From Pontibacillus yanchengensis (GTDB taxonomy: Bacteria; Bacillota; Bacilli; Bacillales; BH030062): DNA of 64,000 bases. The stretch is from assembly GCF_009856295.1 (NCBI RefSeq), contig NZ_WMEU01000004.1, positions 62,001-126,000 of the forward strand, read 5' to 3'. Of the stretch, positions 18,307 through 27,120 are shown one piece after another (within the stretch, counting starts at the first letter, position 1; each line of letters opens with the position of its first letter). The translations under genes and the position numbers were made by a program. Below the pieces are notes generated by a model, which saw only the letters and a program-made list of their open reading frames with translations, was not told the origin of the DNA and made no database searches.

Positions 18307-19614
18307 ATGACAGTAGAACAGCATAAGGTGGAAGCAGATATCTCCACTCATGGAAAAAATCCATACGAAATCGTACAAGAACTTTTAAAAGAATCCGTAA
18401 GTGGGCTAGGGTTAGACGAAAGCATCTATCAAATCCTAAAAAAACCTATGAGATTGTTAGAGGTGTCAATACCGATTCGAAAAGATAACGGGGATATTGT
18501 GAACTATACAGGCTATCGTTCCCAGCATCTTGATATCTTAGGTCCTACAAAAGGGGGCATTCGGTTTCATCCAGATGTTAATATTGATGAGGTGCGAGCA
18601 TTATCCATATGGATGTCTATGAAATCCGCTATTATTCAATTGCCACTAGGTGGAGGAAAAGGTGGAGTCATCGTAAATCCAAATGATTTAAATGAGCGTG
18701 AGCTTGAAGAATTAAGCAGAAGCTATATTCGGAAGATTACCCCGATTATTGGACCAAAAAAAGATATTCCAGCCCCTGATATGAACACTACACCAGAAAT
18801 CATGGCGTGGATGATCGATGAATATGACAAATTAAATGGCTATAATATCCCTGGTTTGATTACAGGTAAACCAATTATTATTGGAGGATCTCAAGGGAGA
18901 TTAGAGGCAACGGGAAGAGGTGTAGTGATTACGATACGCGAAGCAGCTAATGCGATTAACCTAGATTTATCACAAGCAACGGCAGCGATACAAGGCTTCG
19001 GTAATGTTGGGAGCGCTACGGCACATTTTCTGCATGAAAGTGGTGTGAAGGTTGTTGCAATTACAGATGCATCAGGTGGAATTTATAATGAAAATGGAAT
19101 AAACATCCCTGAGCTTTCTGAATTTGTAGCAGAAGGAAATGTTATTGCCGATTATGAAAAATGTGAATCTATTTCCAATGAAAAGATGTTTGCCTTGCCC
19201 GTTGATATTCTGATTCCGGCAGCCATTGAAAATCAAATTACAAAAGAAACAGCACCTACCATTCAAGCAAAAATTGTAGCAGAAGCAGCTAATGGACCGT
19301 CAACCCCTGAAGGCAATGATATTTTAGAGGAAAAAGGAGTCTTTATTATTCCTGATATCCTTTGTAATGCGGGTGGAGTAACCGTTTCTTATTTTGAATG
19401 GGTACAGAATACAATGAATTATTACTGGAAAGAAGAAAAAGTAAATAGGGAACTAGAAGAGAAAATGATTGGTGCATTCAAGCGCGTGTATAAAATGAAA
19501 GAGGAGAAGAAGAGCGGAATGCGCCAAGCAGCCTATATGGTCGGTATTAAACACCTTGTCCTTGCTCTACAAGCTAGAGGCTGGATTAAAAACGGGGATT
19601 TATCGAAAATGTAG
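18307..19614 (+). CDS. NAD-type glutamate dehydrogenase (GudB/RocG-like)
   Basis: A 435-residue Glu/Leu/Phe/Val dehydrogenase. Substrate residues appear in GPTKGGIRFHPDV, LPLGGGKGGV (catalytic Lys) and KDIPAPDMNT (catalytic Asp). The Rossmann segment is AIQGFGNVGSATAHF, and VPSTPEG-like NGPSTPEGND follows. The family is hexameric and deaminates glutamate to 2-oxoglutarate during amino acid use. GGAGGAATGGCTT precedes ATG 18307. It lies divergently to malic enzyme in a block that interrupts the usual htrA-rlmH neighbourhood. A repeat copy follows the stop by 4 nt. Confidence 0.94.
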   Translation: MTVEQHKVEADISTHGKNPYEIVQELLKESVSGLGLDESIYQILKKPMRLLEVSIPIRKDNGDIVNYTGYRSQHLDILGPTKGGIRFHPDVNIDEVRALSIWMSMKSAIIQLPLGGGKGGVIVNPNDLNERELEELSRSYIRKITPIIGPKKDIPAPDMNTTPEIMAWMIDEYDKLNGYNIPGLITGKPIIIGGSQGRLEATGRGVVITIREAANAINLDLSQATAAIQGFGNVGSATAHFLHESGVKVVAITDASGGIYNENGINIPELSEFVAEGNVIADYEKCESISNEKMFALPVDILIPAAIENQITKETAPTIQAKIVAEAANGPSTPEGNDILEEKGVFIIPDILCNAGGVTVSYFEWVQNTMNYYWKEEKVNRELEEKMIGAFKRVYKMKEEKKSGMRQAAYMVGIKHLVLALQARGWIKNGDLSKM

Positions 19615-19617
19615 AAT

Positions 19618-19822
19618 GAAAGCGGAAGCGCCCGTTTAGTGACGTACAAACTGTACATGAGGTTAGAGGAGGTTCGATTAAAACCGTTGCATAACGCAGC
19701 AACATCGAACCAACCTACGTCGTGTAGGTCGAAAGGATACATGGAGAGCGGTGCGATTCGATGTTAACTTATCATAAGGAGGAGTAGAAAGTTTGCTGGG
19801 CGTTGGAGCTGGACGTGGATAT
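19618..19822 (-). repeat. Dispersed structured repeat, copy D (flanks reversed, core inverted relative to flanks)
   Basis: The flanks read on the minus strand: AAGCGGAAGCGCCCGTTTAG at the start and GGGCGTTGGAGCTGGACGTGG at the end. The core (AGGAGGTTCGATTAAAACCG ... ATCGAACCAACCTAC) reads on the plus strand. So, as in copy A, the core is inverted relative to its flanks. The element starts 4 nt after the glutamate dehydrogenase stop. Confidence 0.85.
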
Positions 19823-19868
19823 AAAGCTATATAAAAACAAACATTTCTATAATTTCTAATACAAAACA

Positions 19869-19903
19869 CAAAAAGGAAGCGAAATCAGACGCTTCCTTTT
19901 TGT
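19869..19903. terminator. Bidirectional terminator
   Basis: AAAAAGGAAGCG and CGCTTCCTTTTT form a perfect hairpin with A and T runs on either side. It can end the DUF2269-like gene on the minus strand and also stop reading from the repeat side. Confidence 0.85.
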
Positions 19904-19914
19904 ATGGTCTCCTG

Positions 19915-20367
19915 TTATGGTTTTAGTATCATCAAAATAAAGAGAAGAACACCTAAGGTTGATGCTACATAGAACCACGTGTTGACACTCTTTAAAAGTT
20001 GTTCTTGTTTTAAAGGGAGTGCGGTTGCCTGTTTATTTTCCTCCAAGTTGACCCAATAATGTACTCTTCTTGATTTTGGCGTTACCATAGCTATGACGAT
20101 GATTTGAATGAGAATATAGAGAATGAGGGACCCAACTAACCAAACTTGCATAAACGAGCCATAATCACCAAGCCATATGAGTAATAAGCCTGACACCACA
20201 GCGATGGTCCCACCAATCTTAGGGAAGTACTCAAGCTTTTTGCCTAATGCAAGTGACTCGCGCAATTGAGCAGATGTTTGATCAGGATGTACAAGAACGT
20301 GCGCAAAAAACGTAGGACCAACACCAACAATGGCAGATAGCACATGAATGAGCACTAATAATGACAA
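19915..20367 (-). CDS. Small membrane protein, DUF2269-like
   Basis: A 150-residue protein with four predicted hydrophobic helices (about 3-22, 48-68, 76-96 and 128-148). The N-terminal LIHVLSAIVGVGPTFFAHV with conserved His and Gly resembles the DUF2269 integral membrane family, whose function is not established. The start is TTG 20367, preceded by GGGAGG at 7 nt. It is alone on the minus strand, between two repeat copies. Confidence 0.72.
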   Translation of the reverse strand: MSLLVLIHVLSAIVGVGPTFFAHVLVHPDQTSAQLRESLALGKKLEYFPKIGGTIAVVSGLLLIWLGDYGSFMQVWLVGSLILYILIQIIVIAMVTPKSRRVHYWVNLEENKQATALPLKQEQLLKSVNTWFYVASTLGVLLFILMILKP

Positions 20368-20410
20368 GCGAGTTCCTCCCTTTTAAGAAGTGCAAAAGTA
20401 TAAGCTTTGG

Positions 20411-20623
20411 AGCTTACATCCAGCGCCCAGCAACTAGTATGCTTCCTTCGTCTCCGTACGATAAGTCAATATCGAATCACGCATGTTTTCGTGTTTCCTT
20501 TATCTCCTACGGAATCAGGTGAAGGAGGTTCGATTAAAGCCGCTGCATCACGCACCAACATTAAACCAACCTACGTCGTGTAGGCCGCAGCATATACGTT
20601 CCCCCAGGGCGCTTGCGCCTTTC
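20411..20623 (+). repeat. Dispersed structured repeat, copy E (core direct)
   Basis: Left flank ACATCCAGCGCCCAGCAACT, TATCGAATC block, TTTCCTTTATCTCCTACGG, core GGTTCGATTAAAGCCGCTGC with a degenerate right arm (ACATTAAACC), side hairpin CCTACGTCGTGTAGG, and right end GGGCGCTTGCGCC. It lies between the DUF2269-like gene and rlmH. Confidence 0.82.
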
Positions 20624-20700
20624 AAGAGTAATGCACTTCCTATATCTATGAGGGAAAAAGAAAGAAATAACCCACTATACATAAAAAGGAGAACGATTTT

Positions 20701-21180
20701 ATGAAGATTTCTATTATCTCCGTTGGCAAGTTAAAAGAAAAATACTTAAAACAAGGTATTGATGAATACATCAAACGAATGGGCCCATATGCAAAAGTCG
20801 ATATCCAGGAAGTTTCGGATGAAAAAGCACCAGAAAACCTTAGTGAAGCCCAAATGGAAGAAGTGAAGCAAAAGGAAGGCGAACGCATTTTAAGCAAAAT
20901 TGGAGCGGATACATACGTCATCACATTAGAGATTGAAGGCAAGAAGATTACATCAGAAAAATTAGCCGAACAACTCGATCAGCTAGCAACATATGGAAAC
21001 AGTAAAATCGCCTTTGTCATTGGTGGATCCCTTGGCATTAGCGAAGGTGTTCAGAAACGCTCCGATTTTGCATTAAGCTTTTCGAAGATGACGTTCCCCC
21101 ATCAAATGATGCGGTTGATGTTGTTGGAGCAGGTGTATCGAGCGTTTCGAATTATGCGTGGGGAACCCTACCATAAATAG
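20701..21180 (+). CDS. rlmH: 23S rRNA (pseudouridine1915-N3)-methyltransferase RlmH
   Basis: A 159-residue SPOUT-class methyltransferase (YydA in Bacillus subtilis, OrfX in staphylococci) that modifies pseudouridine 1915 in helix 69 of 23S rRNA using SAM. The C-terminal knot shows [27 protein letters not shown] and the final [18 protein letters not shown] precedes the ATG. The 3' end is a known integration target of SCC elements in staphylococci. Two further partial copies of this end lie downstream at 24,391 and 25,531. Confidence 0.97.
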   Translation: MKISIISVGKLKEKYLKQGIDEYIKRMGPYAKVDIQEVSDEKAPENLSEAQMEEVKQKEGERILSKIGADTYVITLEIEGKKITSEKLAEQLDQLATYGNSKIAFVIGGSLGISEGVQKRSDFALSFSKMTFPHQMMRLMLLEQVYRAFRIMRGEPYHK

Positions 21181-21195
21181 AGGCGGTTTTTTATC
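21156..21195 (+). repeat. att-like site 1 (3' end of intact rlmH)
   Basis: ACCCTACCATAAATAGAGGC followed by GGTTTTTT. It closely resembles the staphylococcal SCC attachment core at the end of rlmH (TATCATAAATGATGCGG). Part of this similarity is expected because both encode the conserved YHK-stop. Confidence 0.6.
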
Positions 21196-21270
21196 TTGTG
21201 TTGGAAAAAGTATTAAATAAAAGGTAAGTATCAAAGATATGGTTCTATATTCTAGCGACAATACCTAAAC

Positions 21271-21301
21271 AAAGCCTTTTCGCCTACAAAGGGCTTTTTT
21301 T
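21271..21301 (+). terminator. Probable terminator after rlmH
   Basis: AAAGCCTTTT can pair with AAAGGGCTTT (one bulge), followed by six T residues. Confidence 0.7.
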
Positions 21302-22135
21302 AAATTTTCTTTAACTAACATTGATGAAGAAACGCTGAAAAAAGATGTTAAAAAGAAAATTGAGATTAACTATGGACCCTTTGAGTATAGTTACTAAAAA
21401 AATATATCGTTCAAAATTCCAAAAAACCATTAATGAGTACAGATAACTCACTTATTAGACCATTAGGTGTAAATGTTTCGAAGGTACTAAACTATCTTTC
21501 AGAATGAGGATATGTTGATCAAAGGTAGGTTTAAAGGGGATTTCCGTATCCATCTGAAGGAAATGGTCAACGTCATAGAGGATTTACTGAAAAATAAGAA
21601 GTTACAAAATAAAGATAGAACAGTATTTTGTAACTAACAATAGATAGATATTTGTTATAGTTTAATAATCACTTAAGTACAAACTAAAAGGTTACTTTAT
21701 GGATATAGTAGTACTTTATAACCGCTTTCCTTTCAATGCCAAACTGTAAAAATAATTGTTATGAATGTGAAAGCGGTTTATAATTGATGGGAAAAGCGTT
21801 ACTCCGTGTATTGATTTAAAATGAAAACGGAATATAGGAAATGTTAACTATCGTCCTCTAGATCTTATATTAGAATTCATTCCTCTGTAAGAGTTACTTT
21901 AACATGGAGGGACGCTGGAGAGCATTGTGTTATAAATAAAAGCAAGTCTTTTATTTATCCATTGGACATTTGATCTTTTAAAAGGGGAGAAATTGTTATC
22001 GAAAATGGCGATTTTTTTCGGAACATTATAGACGAATATCTTCTTAATCAAATAATGTTACATATGCAGTTAATAGTAGCAATATTTAGAATCGATATAA
22101 TCAAAGTGAAATGAGTAAGTTGAAGGAGAGGTACT
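21302..22135 (+). other. Gene-poor region with decayed coding remnants
   Basis: About 830 nt without an intact gene. A frame at about 21,307-21,399 reads KFSLTNIDEETLKKDVKKKI and ends NYGPFEYSY-stop, looking like the C-terminus of a lost gene. A second stretch at about 21,440-21,600 contains short in-frame pieces with repeated stops (NSLIRPLGVNVSKVLNYLSE and later GFPYPSEGNGQRHRGFTEK), resembling a broken helix-turn-helix type protein. These are remnants inside the SCC-like region; parent families were not identified. Confidence 0.45.
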
Positions 22136-23914
22136 ATGCGCCGGTTATTGAGACAATTATTAAAGTCATTCACCAGGAATATAAAAGGAGTCATGATAAT
22201 GGCTTTTTTTTTAATCTTCGTGATGATGGTGCTCATCGGTACCATTTCCTTCACCGGGATGGAACGATTGAGTAGGGTAAATCATATGGCCAGCGCTTCA
22301 TACAATGTACTCATGCTAATGAATTCGATTGAAGAATCGATCAACAAGGTGGAGCTTGAGATTTGGGATCATTTCTCAGGAAACGGATGGAAAAGCTATG
22401 TAGAGACAAGCCATGGGGCTAATGCTAAGTTCAATATGGATGATCAACAGCTTAACGCGTCAATGTACTCTATTGGAACGTTGCCTTGGTCTGTTCAAGT
22501 CATGCAAGGTTCTTTTACTCTCAATCAGAAAAAGCATTACAAGCTGATATTTGATGCAAAGTCAACAACGACTCGGCCAATCCAAGTGCTGTTTGAGAAC
22601 AGTATATACTACAACAAGTATCAAGTTGCCACCGTCAATTTGATGAATGATATGAAGCAATACACCATAAGGTTCCAAATGCAAAACCCTACGGATCAGC
22701 TGGTCCATATTGTCTTCGGCTTTGGACAATTACCTGAAATGCAGTTAAATGATAGACATCGCATAATCATTGATAATGTAACGTTAATCGAGGAGGAAAC
22801 AGGCAAAGAGTTGCTTAATAACGGTGAATTTGCTTCAAAAAATGTACAGTTAATCCTAGAACAAACACAAAATGATTTTAAGCAATCGATTCGTTCCATC
22901 CAAGACAGTATATCAGATCGTCCTCCGCAAAAAGAGTTAGTCAATCAGTTGAACAAAACTCTCGATCAATGGCTTCAGGAAAATAACCAGATGATCAAGG
23001 AATTGAATATGGCCATGGCATCTAGCGGTAACCTGAATGCCGATCAGGAACTGCAATCGTTCGCATCAATAACGGAGGCAACGAAATCAGAGATAACTCA
23101 ATTGATTAATCAGATTAATGAAATGGAAAAACAGTATTTGTACAATAAAAAGCAGGAAGTAGTATCAATCAAACGATTGGTGTACGGAAGCTTGGTCATT
23201 GTTGTTGGTATCTCAATCATCCTATCATTATTCATCTATCTTTATTTCAATAGAACCATAATTAGACCAATTCGGTGGACGTCGGATTGGCTGAAGCAGA
23301 TGGCAGAGGATGATGATAGCAATATGACAAGAAGAGATGACTTAAAAGAGAGTAAAGTTCATTTGGCCATCAGTGAAATACGCCAACTTTACTATCATAT
23401 GATCGATTATCACAAGTTGCTCTCCGATCAGGTTCAAATTGACGGTTTGACAGGGTTAATGAATAGAAGGGCGTTCGATCAAGTGATTGCGGATTGGTTC
23501 GACAAAAAATTGCCATTCTCGCTCATCTTGATAGACATCGATCATTTTAAAAACATCAACGATACCTATGGGCATCTCATAGGCGATGAAGTACTCAAAC
23601 AATTAGCACAGCACTTATGCGCAATCACTAACGATAGAACCTTAAGTTTCCGCTATGGAGGAGAAGAATTCGGGTTATTGATTCGCGAGCAAGATGTGGG
23701 GGAAGCGTATGTCATTGCTGAATGCTTGCGACATAAAGTTGCTGAAGTTCAAGGTCCGACAGGGGTTTCTATAACAATCTCGATTGGAATAGCCCAGTAT
23801 CAAACAGCAGATGATTCTTCGATCCCAATAATCGAACGTACTGACACTGCATTGTATCAATCTAAACTGAATGGGAGAAACCGAACGACCGTGTTTGACT
23901 TTGACAAGGATTAG
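22136..23914 (+). CDS. Membrane diguanylate cyclase with an extracellular carbohydrate-binding-like sensor
   Basis: A 592-residue protein. TM1 lies at about 18-40. The extracellular part (about 45-340) contains a beta-rich segment (about 80-225) resembling CBM4/9-type modules: WSVQVMQGSFTL, YKLIFDAKSTTTRPIQVLFE and IIIDNVTLIEEE. A helical region follows, then TM2 (about 343-367), a HAMP-like linker and a GGDEF domain (about 430-592). The domain shows DGLTGLMNRRAFD, DIDHFKNINDTYGH and the active-site loop YGGEEF, so it should make c-di-GMP from GTP. AGGAGAGG precedes the ATG. Ligand and output are unknown; sugar sensing is an inference. It lies alone among decayed genes in the SCC-like region. 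Confidence 0.85.
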   Translation: MRRLLRQLLKSFTRNIKGVMIMAFFLIFVMMVLIGTISFTGMERLSRVNHMASASYNVLMLMNSIEESINKVELEIWDHFSGNGWKSYVETSHGANAKFNMDDQQLNASMYSIGTLPWSVQVMQGSFTLNQKKHYKLIFDAKSTTTRPIQVLFENSIYYNKYQVATVNLMNDMKQYTIRFQMQNPTDQLVHIVFGFGQLPEMQLNDRHRIIIDNVTLIEEETGKELLNNGEFASKNVQLILEQTQNDFKQSIRSIQDSISDRPPQKELVNQLNKTLDQWLQENNQMIKELNMAMASSGNLNADQELQSFASITEATKSEITQLINQINEMEKQYLYNKKQEVVSIKRLVYGSLVIVVGISIILSLFIYLYFNRTIIRPIRWTSDWLKQMAEDDDSNMTRRDDLKESKVHLAISEIRQLYYHMIDYHKLLSDQVQIDGLTGLMNRRAFDQVIADWFDKKLPFSLILIDIDHFKNINDTYGHLIGDEVLKQLAQHLCAITNDRTLSFRYGGEEFGLLIREQDVGEAYVIAECLRHKVAEVQGPTGVSITISIGIAQYQTADDSSIPIIERTDTALYQSKLNGRNRTTVFDFDKD

Positions 23915-24173
23915 AGAAGCATTTACCCAAATTAAACTTTATCAAGATCACATTCATTATGCTAGTTTGTTTACTAATGGAAAACTAAAAAAATACAACA
24001 TACCTGATGATAAATGGGTAGAATGGGACATACAAAGAATAAGTTACTAATATTCAAATAATGTAAGTCTTAAATTCACTAACTTAGAAACATCCTATGA
24101 AAAGCGAAAAGAAATCCTAAGGGATAAACTGAAATCAGTATTAAATAAGGTCTACGGCATGTATAAGGAATAA
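23910..24173 (+). pseudogene. Remnant of an unknown gene with an internal stop
   Basis: One reading frame covers this stretch with a single in-frame TAA at 24048-24050. Before the stop it reads REAFTQIKLYQDHIHYASLF... to WVEWDIQRISY; after it SNNVSLKFTNLETSYEKRKE... to NKVYGMYKE-stop. No start is visible: the 5' part is lost at the end of the diguanylate cyclase gene. The last part (KFTNLETSYEKRKEIL) resembles in style the remnant at 21,307 (KFSLTNIDEETLKKDV), so both may derive from related genes. Family not recognised. Confidence 0.55.
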
Positions 24174-24548
24174 TGTCTTTATAGAAGGTATTATTCTTTT
24201 TTATAAAGACGTATCTCCTGGCTGAAGCGTTCCCCGCGGAAGGCGAGTTTTTGCAACGCCATATTAGCACTCATCTTGTAAAGGAAGTTGAAGACAACCA
24301 ATATCAGTTACTGCAGAATTTCTCTCAACTACGAAAAAAAAAGCAACAAAAAAGTACACGGAAAGAACCTTTATAAAAAACAGCTAGTATTTTAGGTGCG
24401 GGGAGCCGTACCATAAGTAACTGTAAAACATTGAGAAAATTATGTACACAGTTAAGCACGCAGAAAAAAACATCGACTCTATTCATCGGCAACAGAGGAC
24501 AATTACATGATTTAATAATATAGAATCAAGAAAAGGGGGAAATATTAA
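24174..24548. other. Non-coding stretch with a fragment of a second repeat family and att-like site 2
   Basis: 24,205-24,260 contains CTGAAGCGTTCCCCGCGGAA, a GC-rich motif of a kind common between genes in Bacillaceae; only one fragment is present here. The att-like copy 2 lies at 24,391-24,429. No intact gene was seen. Confidence 0.5.
24391..24429 (+). repeat. att-like site 2 (partial rlmH 3' end)
   Basis: In the rlmH frame this encodes FRCGEPYHK-stop; rlmH ends [13 protein letters not shown]. Codons differ at several synonymous positions (GAG CCG and AAG TAA instead of GAA CCC and AAA TAG), so it is an independent, diverged copy and not a recent local duplication. Homology covers only about 27-30 nt. 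Confidence 0.7.
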
Positions 24549-25487
24549 ATGAAACAACGAAGCTTAGGGAACACCGGAATACAAGTATCGGAGGTTGGGT
24601 TTGGTGCTTGGCAATTAGGTAACGAGAAAGACTGGGGAAAGATGACAGAGAATGAAGCGATTTCTTTGGTACATACAGCCATGGATTCTGGATGCAATTT
24701 CTTTGATACAGCTCCTAATTATGGAGATGGTAAAAGTGAAGAACTTCTTGGCAAAGCCTTTAAAGGAAAAAGGGACCAGGTGGTCATTAGCAGCAAGTGC
24801 GGACACCATCCAAATGATGAACAAAACTTTGAACCTAGCAAATTAATATTATCAGTGGAAGAGAGTCTACGAAGGTTAAATACAGATTATCTTGATAGTC
24901 TTCTCCTACATAATCCTCCCTTCTCCACTCTTGATGGAAACAGTCATCAGTTTGAAGTGTTGAGAAAATTGAAAGAGCAGGGGAAAATCAGAGCCTTTGG
25001 AGCTTCAGTTGATACTGGCAAAGAGATGTTTGAACTATTAAATCAAACACAAAGTCAGATTATTGAGGTTATGTTTAATCTATTTCATCAAGAACCAGCT
25101 GCCGCAATAAAATCAGCGCAAAGCCAAGGGGTTGGAGTTATTGCCAAAGTACCCCTAGACTCAGGGTGGCTTACCGGTAAATATGATGCAAACAGTACAT
25201 TTAATGGGATTAGAAGCAGGTGGAGTGTAGAAGAAATTGAACGAAGAGGGGAGCTAGTAGAAAAAGTTCGTCGTATTTTAAAAACTGATGATATCTCTAT
25301 GGTACACGGAGCTCTACAATTTATCCTTTCTTATAGCGAAGTTTCTACCGTTATCCCTGGAGCAAGAGATATACAACAGTTCAACCAAAATAGATCTGCA
25401 TCGCAAGGCAGATTATCAAAAGAGTTGATAAATGAATTAAAAGGTCTTTGGGAAGAAGAAATTAAGGATAACAAGTTAACATGGTAA
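24549..25487 (+). CDS. Aldo/keto reductase
   Basis: A 312-residue NADPH-type oxidoreductase with a TIM-barrel fold. The catalytic tetrad is complete: D53 and Y58 (FFDTAPNYGDG), K83 (VISSKCGHH) and H121 (LLLHNPPFS). The start RSLGNTGIQVSEVGFGAWQLG is typical. The nucleotide-binding end VIPGARDIQQFNQN is present near residue 275. AAAGGGGGAAA precedes the ATG. Substrate cannot be assigned. It is flanked by att-like sites 2 and 3 with nothing else between, so it may be cargo of a small SCC-like unit. Confidence 0.92.
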   Translation: MKQRSLGNTGIQVSEVGFGAWQLGNEKDWGKMTENEAISLVHTAMDSGCNFFDTAPNYGDGKSEELLGKAFKGKRDQVVISSKCGHHPNDEQNFEPSKLILSVEESLRRLNTDYLDSLLLHNPPFSTLDGNSHQFEVLRKLKEQGKIRAFGASVDTGKEMFELLNQTQSQIIEVMFNLFHQEPAAAIKSAQSQGVGVIAKVPLDSGWLTGKYDANSTFNGIRSRWSVEEIERRGELVEKVRRILKTDDISMVHGALQFILSYSEVSTVIPGARDIQQFNQNRSASQGRLSKELINELKGLWEEEIKDNKLTW

Positions 25488-25530
25488 TTCAATGAAGCAG
25501 AATTGGCTGATTGCTAAGGTTGAGTGAAGA

Positions 25531-25601
25531 ATGCTGGAGCAGGTATATCGGGCGTTTTGGATTTTGCAGGGGGGACGTATCATAAATAGAGTCAAAAAAT
25601 G
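25531..25601 (+). repeat. att-like site 3 (degenerate rlmH 3' end)
   Basis: About 60 nt resemble the rlmH 3' end closely: CTGGAGCAGGTATATCGGGC against TTGGAGCAGGTGTATCGAGC in rlmH, then a short deletion, then TATCATAAATAGAG. It encodes [15 protein letters not shown] before the frame breaks, against [16 protein letters not shown] in rlmH. No rlmH 5' part is present, so it was brought in with an element or is the far junction of one. Confidence 0.78.
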
Positions 25602-25687
25602 TTGAAATTAAGCACGGGGAAGGCTCTCTTACTCCACATAAGTAGAAGAACCGTCATACCAGCTTTATTGCATCATTTTTTGCTTAT

Positions 25688-25723
25688 CAAAAAGAGAGAA
25701 AAGCCCAAGCAGCTCTTCTCTCC
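25688..25723 (-). terminator. Terminator after the dihydrouridine synthase gene
   Basis: GAGAGAAAAGC and GCTCTTCTCTC form a hairpin. On the minus strand it is followed by TTTTT. Confidence 0.75.
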
Positions 25724-25765
25724 TGTGAAAATCTAAAAGTGATTCAAACGAAACAGGGGTTTTAC

Positions 25766-26764
25766 TTACGTAACAGAAAAACCTTTCTCTTCTTTTACTC
25801 CATCTTGCTCTGTAAACTCATCAAGCAGAGCGCGTACTTCATCGGTGGATTCTGTCTCCATCAGTCGATTCCTTAATTGACCCGCTCCATGGAATCCGCG
25901 GACATAGATCTTAAAGAAGCGGCGAAGTGGTTTGAAGAGACGCGGCTCTAGTTCTTCAGAATACTTATCATGAAGGTCTAGTTGTAGACGCAGAAGATCG
26001 AGCAGTTCTTCACTGGTATGCTCTTTCTTCTCTGTTTCGAAGGCGAACGGATTATGGAAGATTCCTCGTCCAATCATCACACCATCTACGCCATATTTTT
26101 CTACGAGTTCAAGCCCCTTTTGACGGTCAGGGATATCCCCATTGATTGTTAGAAGCGTATCAGGAGCCACTTCGTCACGAAGTTTCTTGATCTCCGGAAT
26201 CAGCTCCCAGTGAGCATCAACGTTACTCATCTCTTTTTTCGTGCGGAGGTGAATGGAAAGATTGACAATATCCTGTTCCAAGAGGTGCTTCAGCCAGTCG
26301 TGCCATTCCTCTACTTCCGTATAGCCGAGACGAGTCTTTACGCTTACGGGAAGTCCTCCTGCTTTGGCTGCTTGGATGATATCTGCTGCAACATCTGGAC
26401 GACGGATTAGCCCACATCCTTTTCCTTTCGTTGCGACATTCGGTGCAGGGCAACCCATATTGATATCGATTCCGCGATATCCCATTTCGGCCATGCCAAT
26501 ACTCATTTGTCGGAAGTATTCCGGTTTATCTCCCCAAATGTGAGCGACAATTGGCTGTTCATCCTCTGTGAACGTCAGACGTCCCCGTAAGCTATCTCTC
26601 CCTTTTGGATGGCAGTAGCTTTCCGTATTCGCAAACTCTGTGAAAAACACGTCAGGTCTCGCTGCTTCACTCACGACATGACGAAAAACGACATCCGTCA
26701 CGGCTTCCATCGGTGCCAGAACAAAAAACGGTCGCGGCAACTCATGCCAAAAATTATCTTTCAT
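25766..26764 (-). CDS. tRNA-dihydrouridine synthase
   Basis: A 332-residue FMN enzyme reducing uridine to dihydrouridine in tRNA D-loops. The N-terminus [17 protein letters not shown] is the Dus signature. The catalytic Cys lies in [27 protein letters not shown] and [11 protein letters not shown] (FMN phosphate loop) follow. The C-terminal helical domain covers about 245-332. Bacilli usually carry two or three Dus proteins; which modified position this one serves cannot be told. It is monocistronic on the minus strand, just outside the SCC-like region. Confidence 0.93.
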   Translation of the reverse strand: MKDNFWHELPRPFFVLAPMEAVTDVVFRHVVSEAARPDVFFTEFANTESYCHPKGRDSLRGRLTFTEDEQPIVAHIWGDKPEYFRQMSIGMAEMGYRGIDINMGCPAPNVATKGKGCGLIRRPDVAADIIQAAKAGGLPVSVKTRLGYTEVEEWHDWLKHLLEQDIVNLSIHLRTKKEMSNVDAHWELIPEIKKLRDEVAPDTLLTINGDIPDRQKGLELVEKYGVDGVMIGRGIFHNPFAFETEKKEHTSEELLDLLRLQLDLHDKYSEELEPRLFKPLRRFFKIYVRGFHGAGQLRNRLMETESTDEVRALLDEFTEQDGVKEEKGFSVT

Positions 26765-27120
26765 AGTATATCTGAACCCTTTCCTTAAGGGAAATCACAT
26801 TCCCAAAATTAAAAAGAAAAATGTTTTTATTATATCCATCATTAGATGGTCTCGATTTCATCATTATACACTTTAATAGTATTCAACGAAAAGTGCAAGG
26901 GAACGATTCTTCTCTCAGTTAAATACATAATTGCCTATAATAGTAAAATTTTATGAAATTATGTTCACAAGTTTTTTTAGTCTATAGAAAAAAATGATAC
27001 ACTAGTAGTAGATTGAAAAATAATTAGAAAAGGTATATCTTTATGGCAATTCTTGTTCAGAGGATGTCTGAATAGGAACACCGTATCTTTTCTGTAATGT
27101 ATAGGGAGAATGAAGAGCAC
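26765..27120. other. Divergent intergenic region between dus and mqo
   Basis: About 355 nt with promoters for both sides. TTCAGAGGATGTCTGAA (27056-27072) is a short perfect hairpin in the mqo leader, and flanking AAAAGGTAT/GTATCTTTT segments could extend it by pairing with a wobble. No known riboswitch fold was recognised. No gene. Confidence 0.4.

Larger units (their letters stand above)
21156..25601 (+). mobile_element. Decayed SCC-like composite integration region at the rlmH 3' end
   Basis: Three copies of the rlmH 3' end bracket two segments. Copy 1 is the gene itself, copy 2 (24,391-24,429) still encodes GEPYHK-stop with different codons, and copy 3 (25,531-25,601) resembles the last ~60 nt of rlmH with small deletions. 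Between 1 and 2 are decayed coding pieces and a diguanylate cyclase; between 2 and 3 is an aldo/keto reductase. This layout matches SCC-type elements that insert at the last codons of rlmH. No ccr serine recombinase gene is seen, so the element would be immobile or was mobilised in trans. Basis: direct repeats seen in sequence; SCC relationship inferred. Confidence 0.6.

Noticed and set aside
21156..25601. Complete, mobile SCC cassette
   Set aside because: No ccr recombinase, restriction system or resistance gene is present; only repeated rlmH ends, remnants and two cargo-like genes support the idea.
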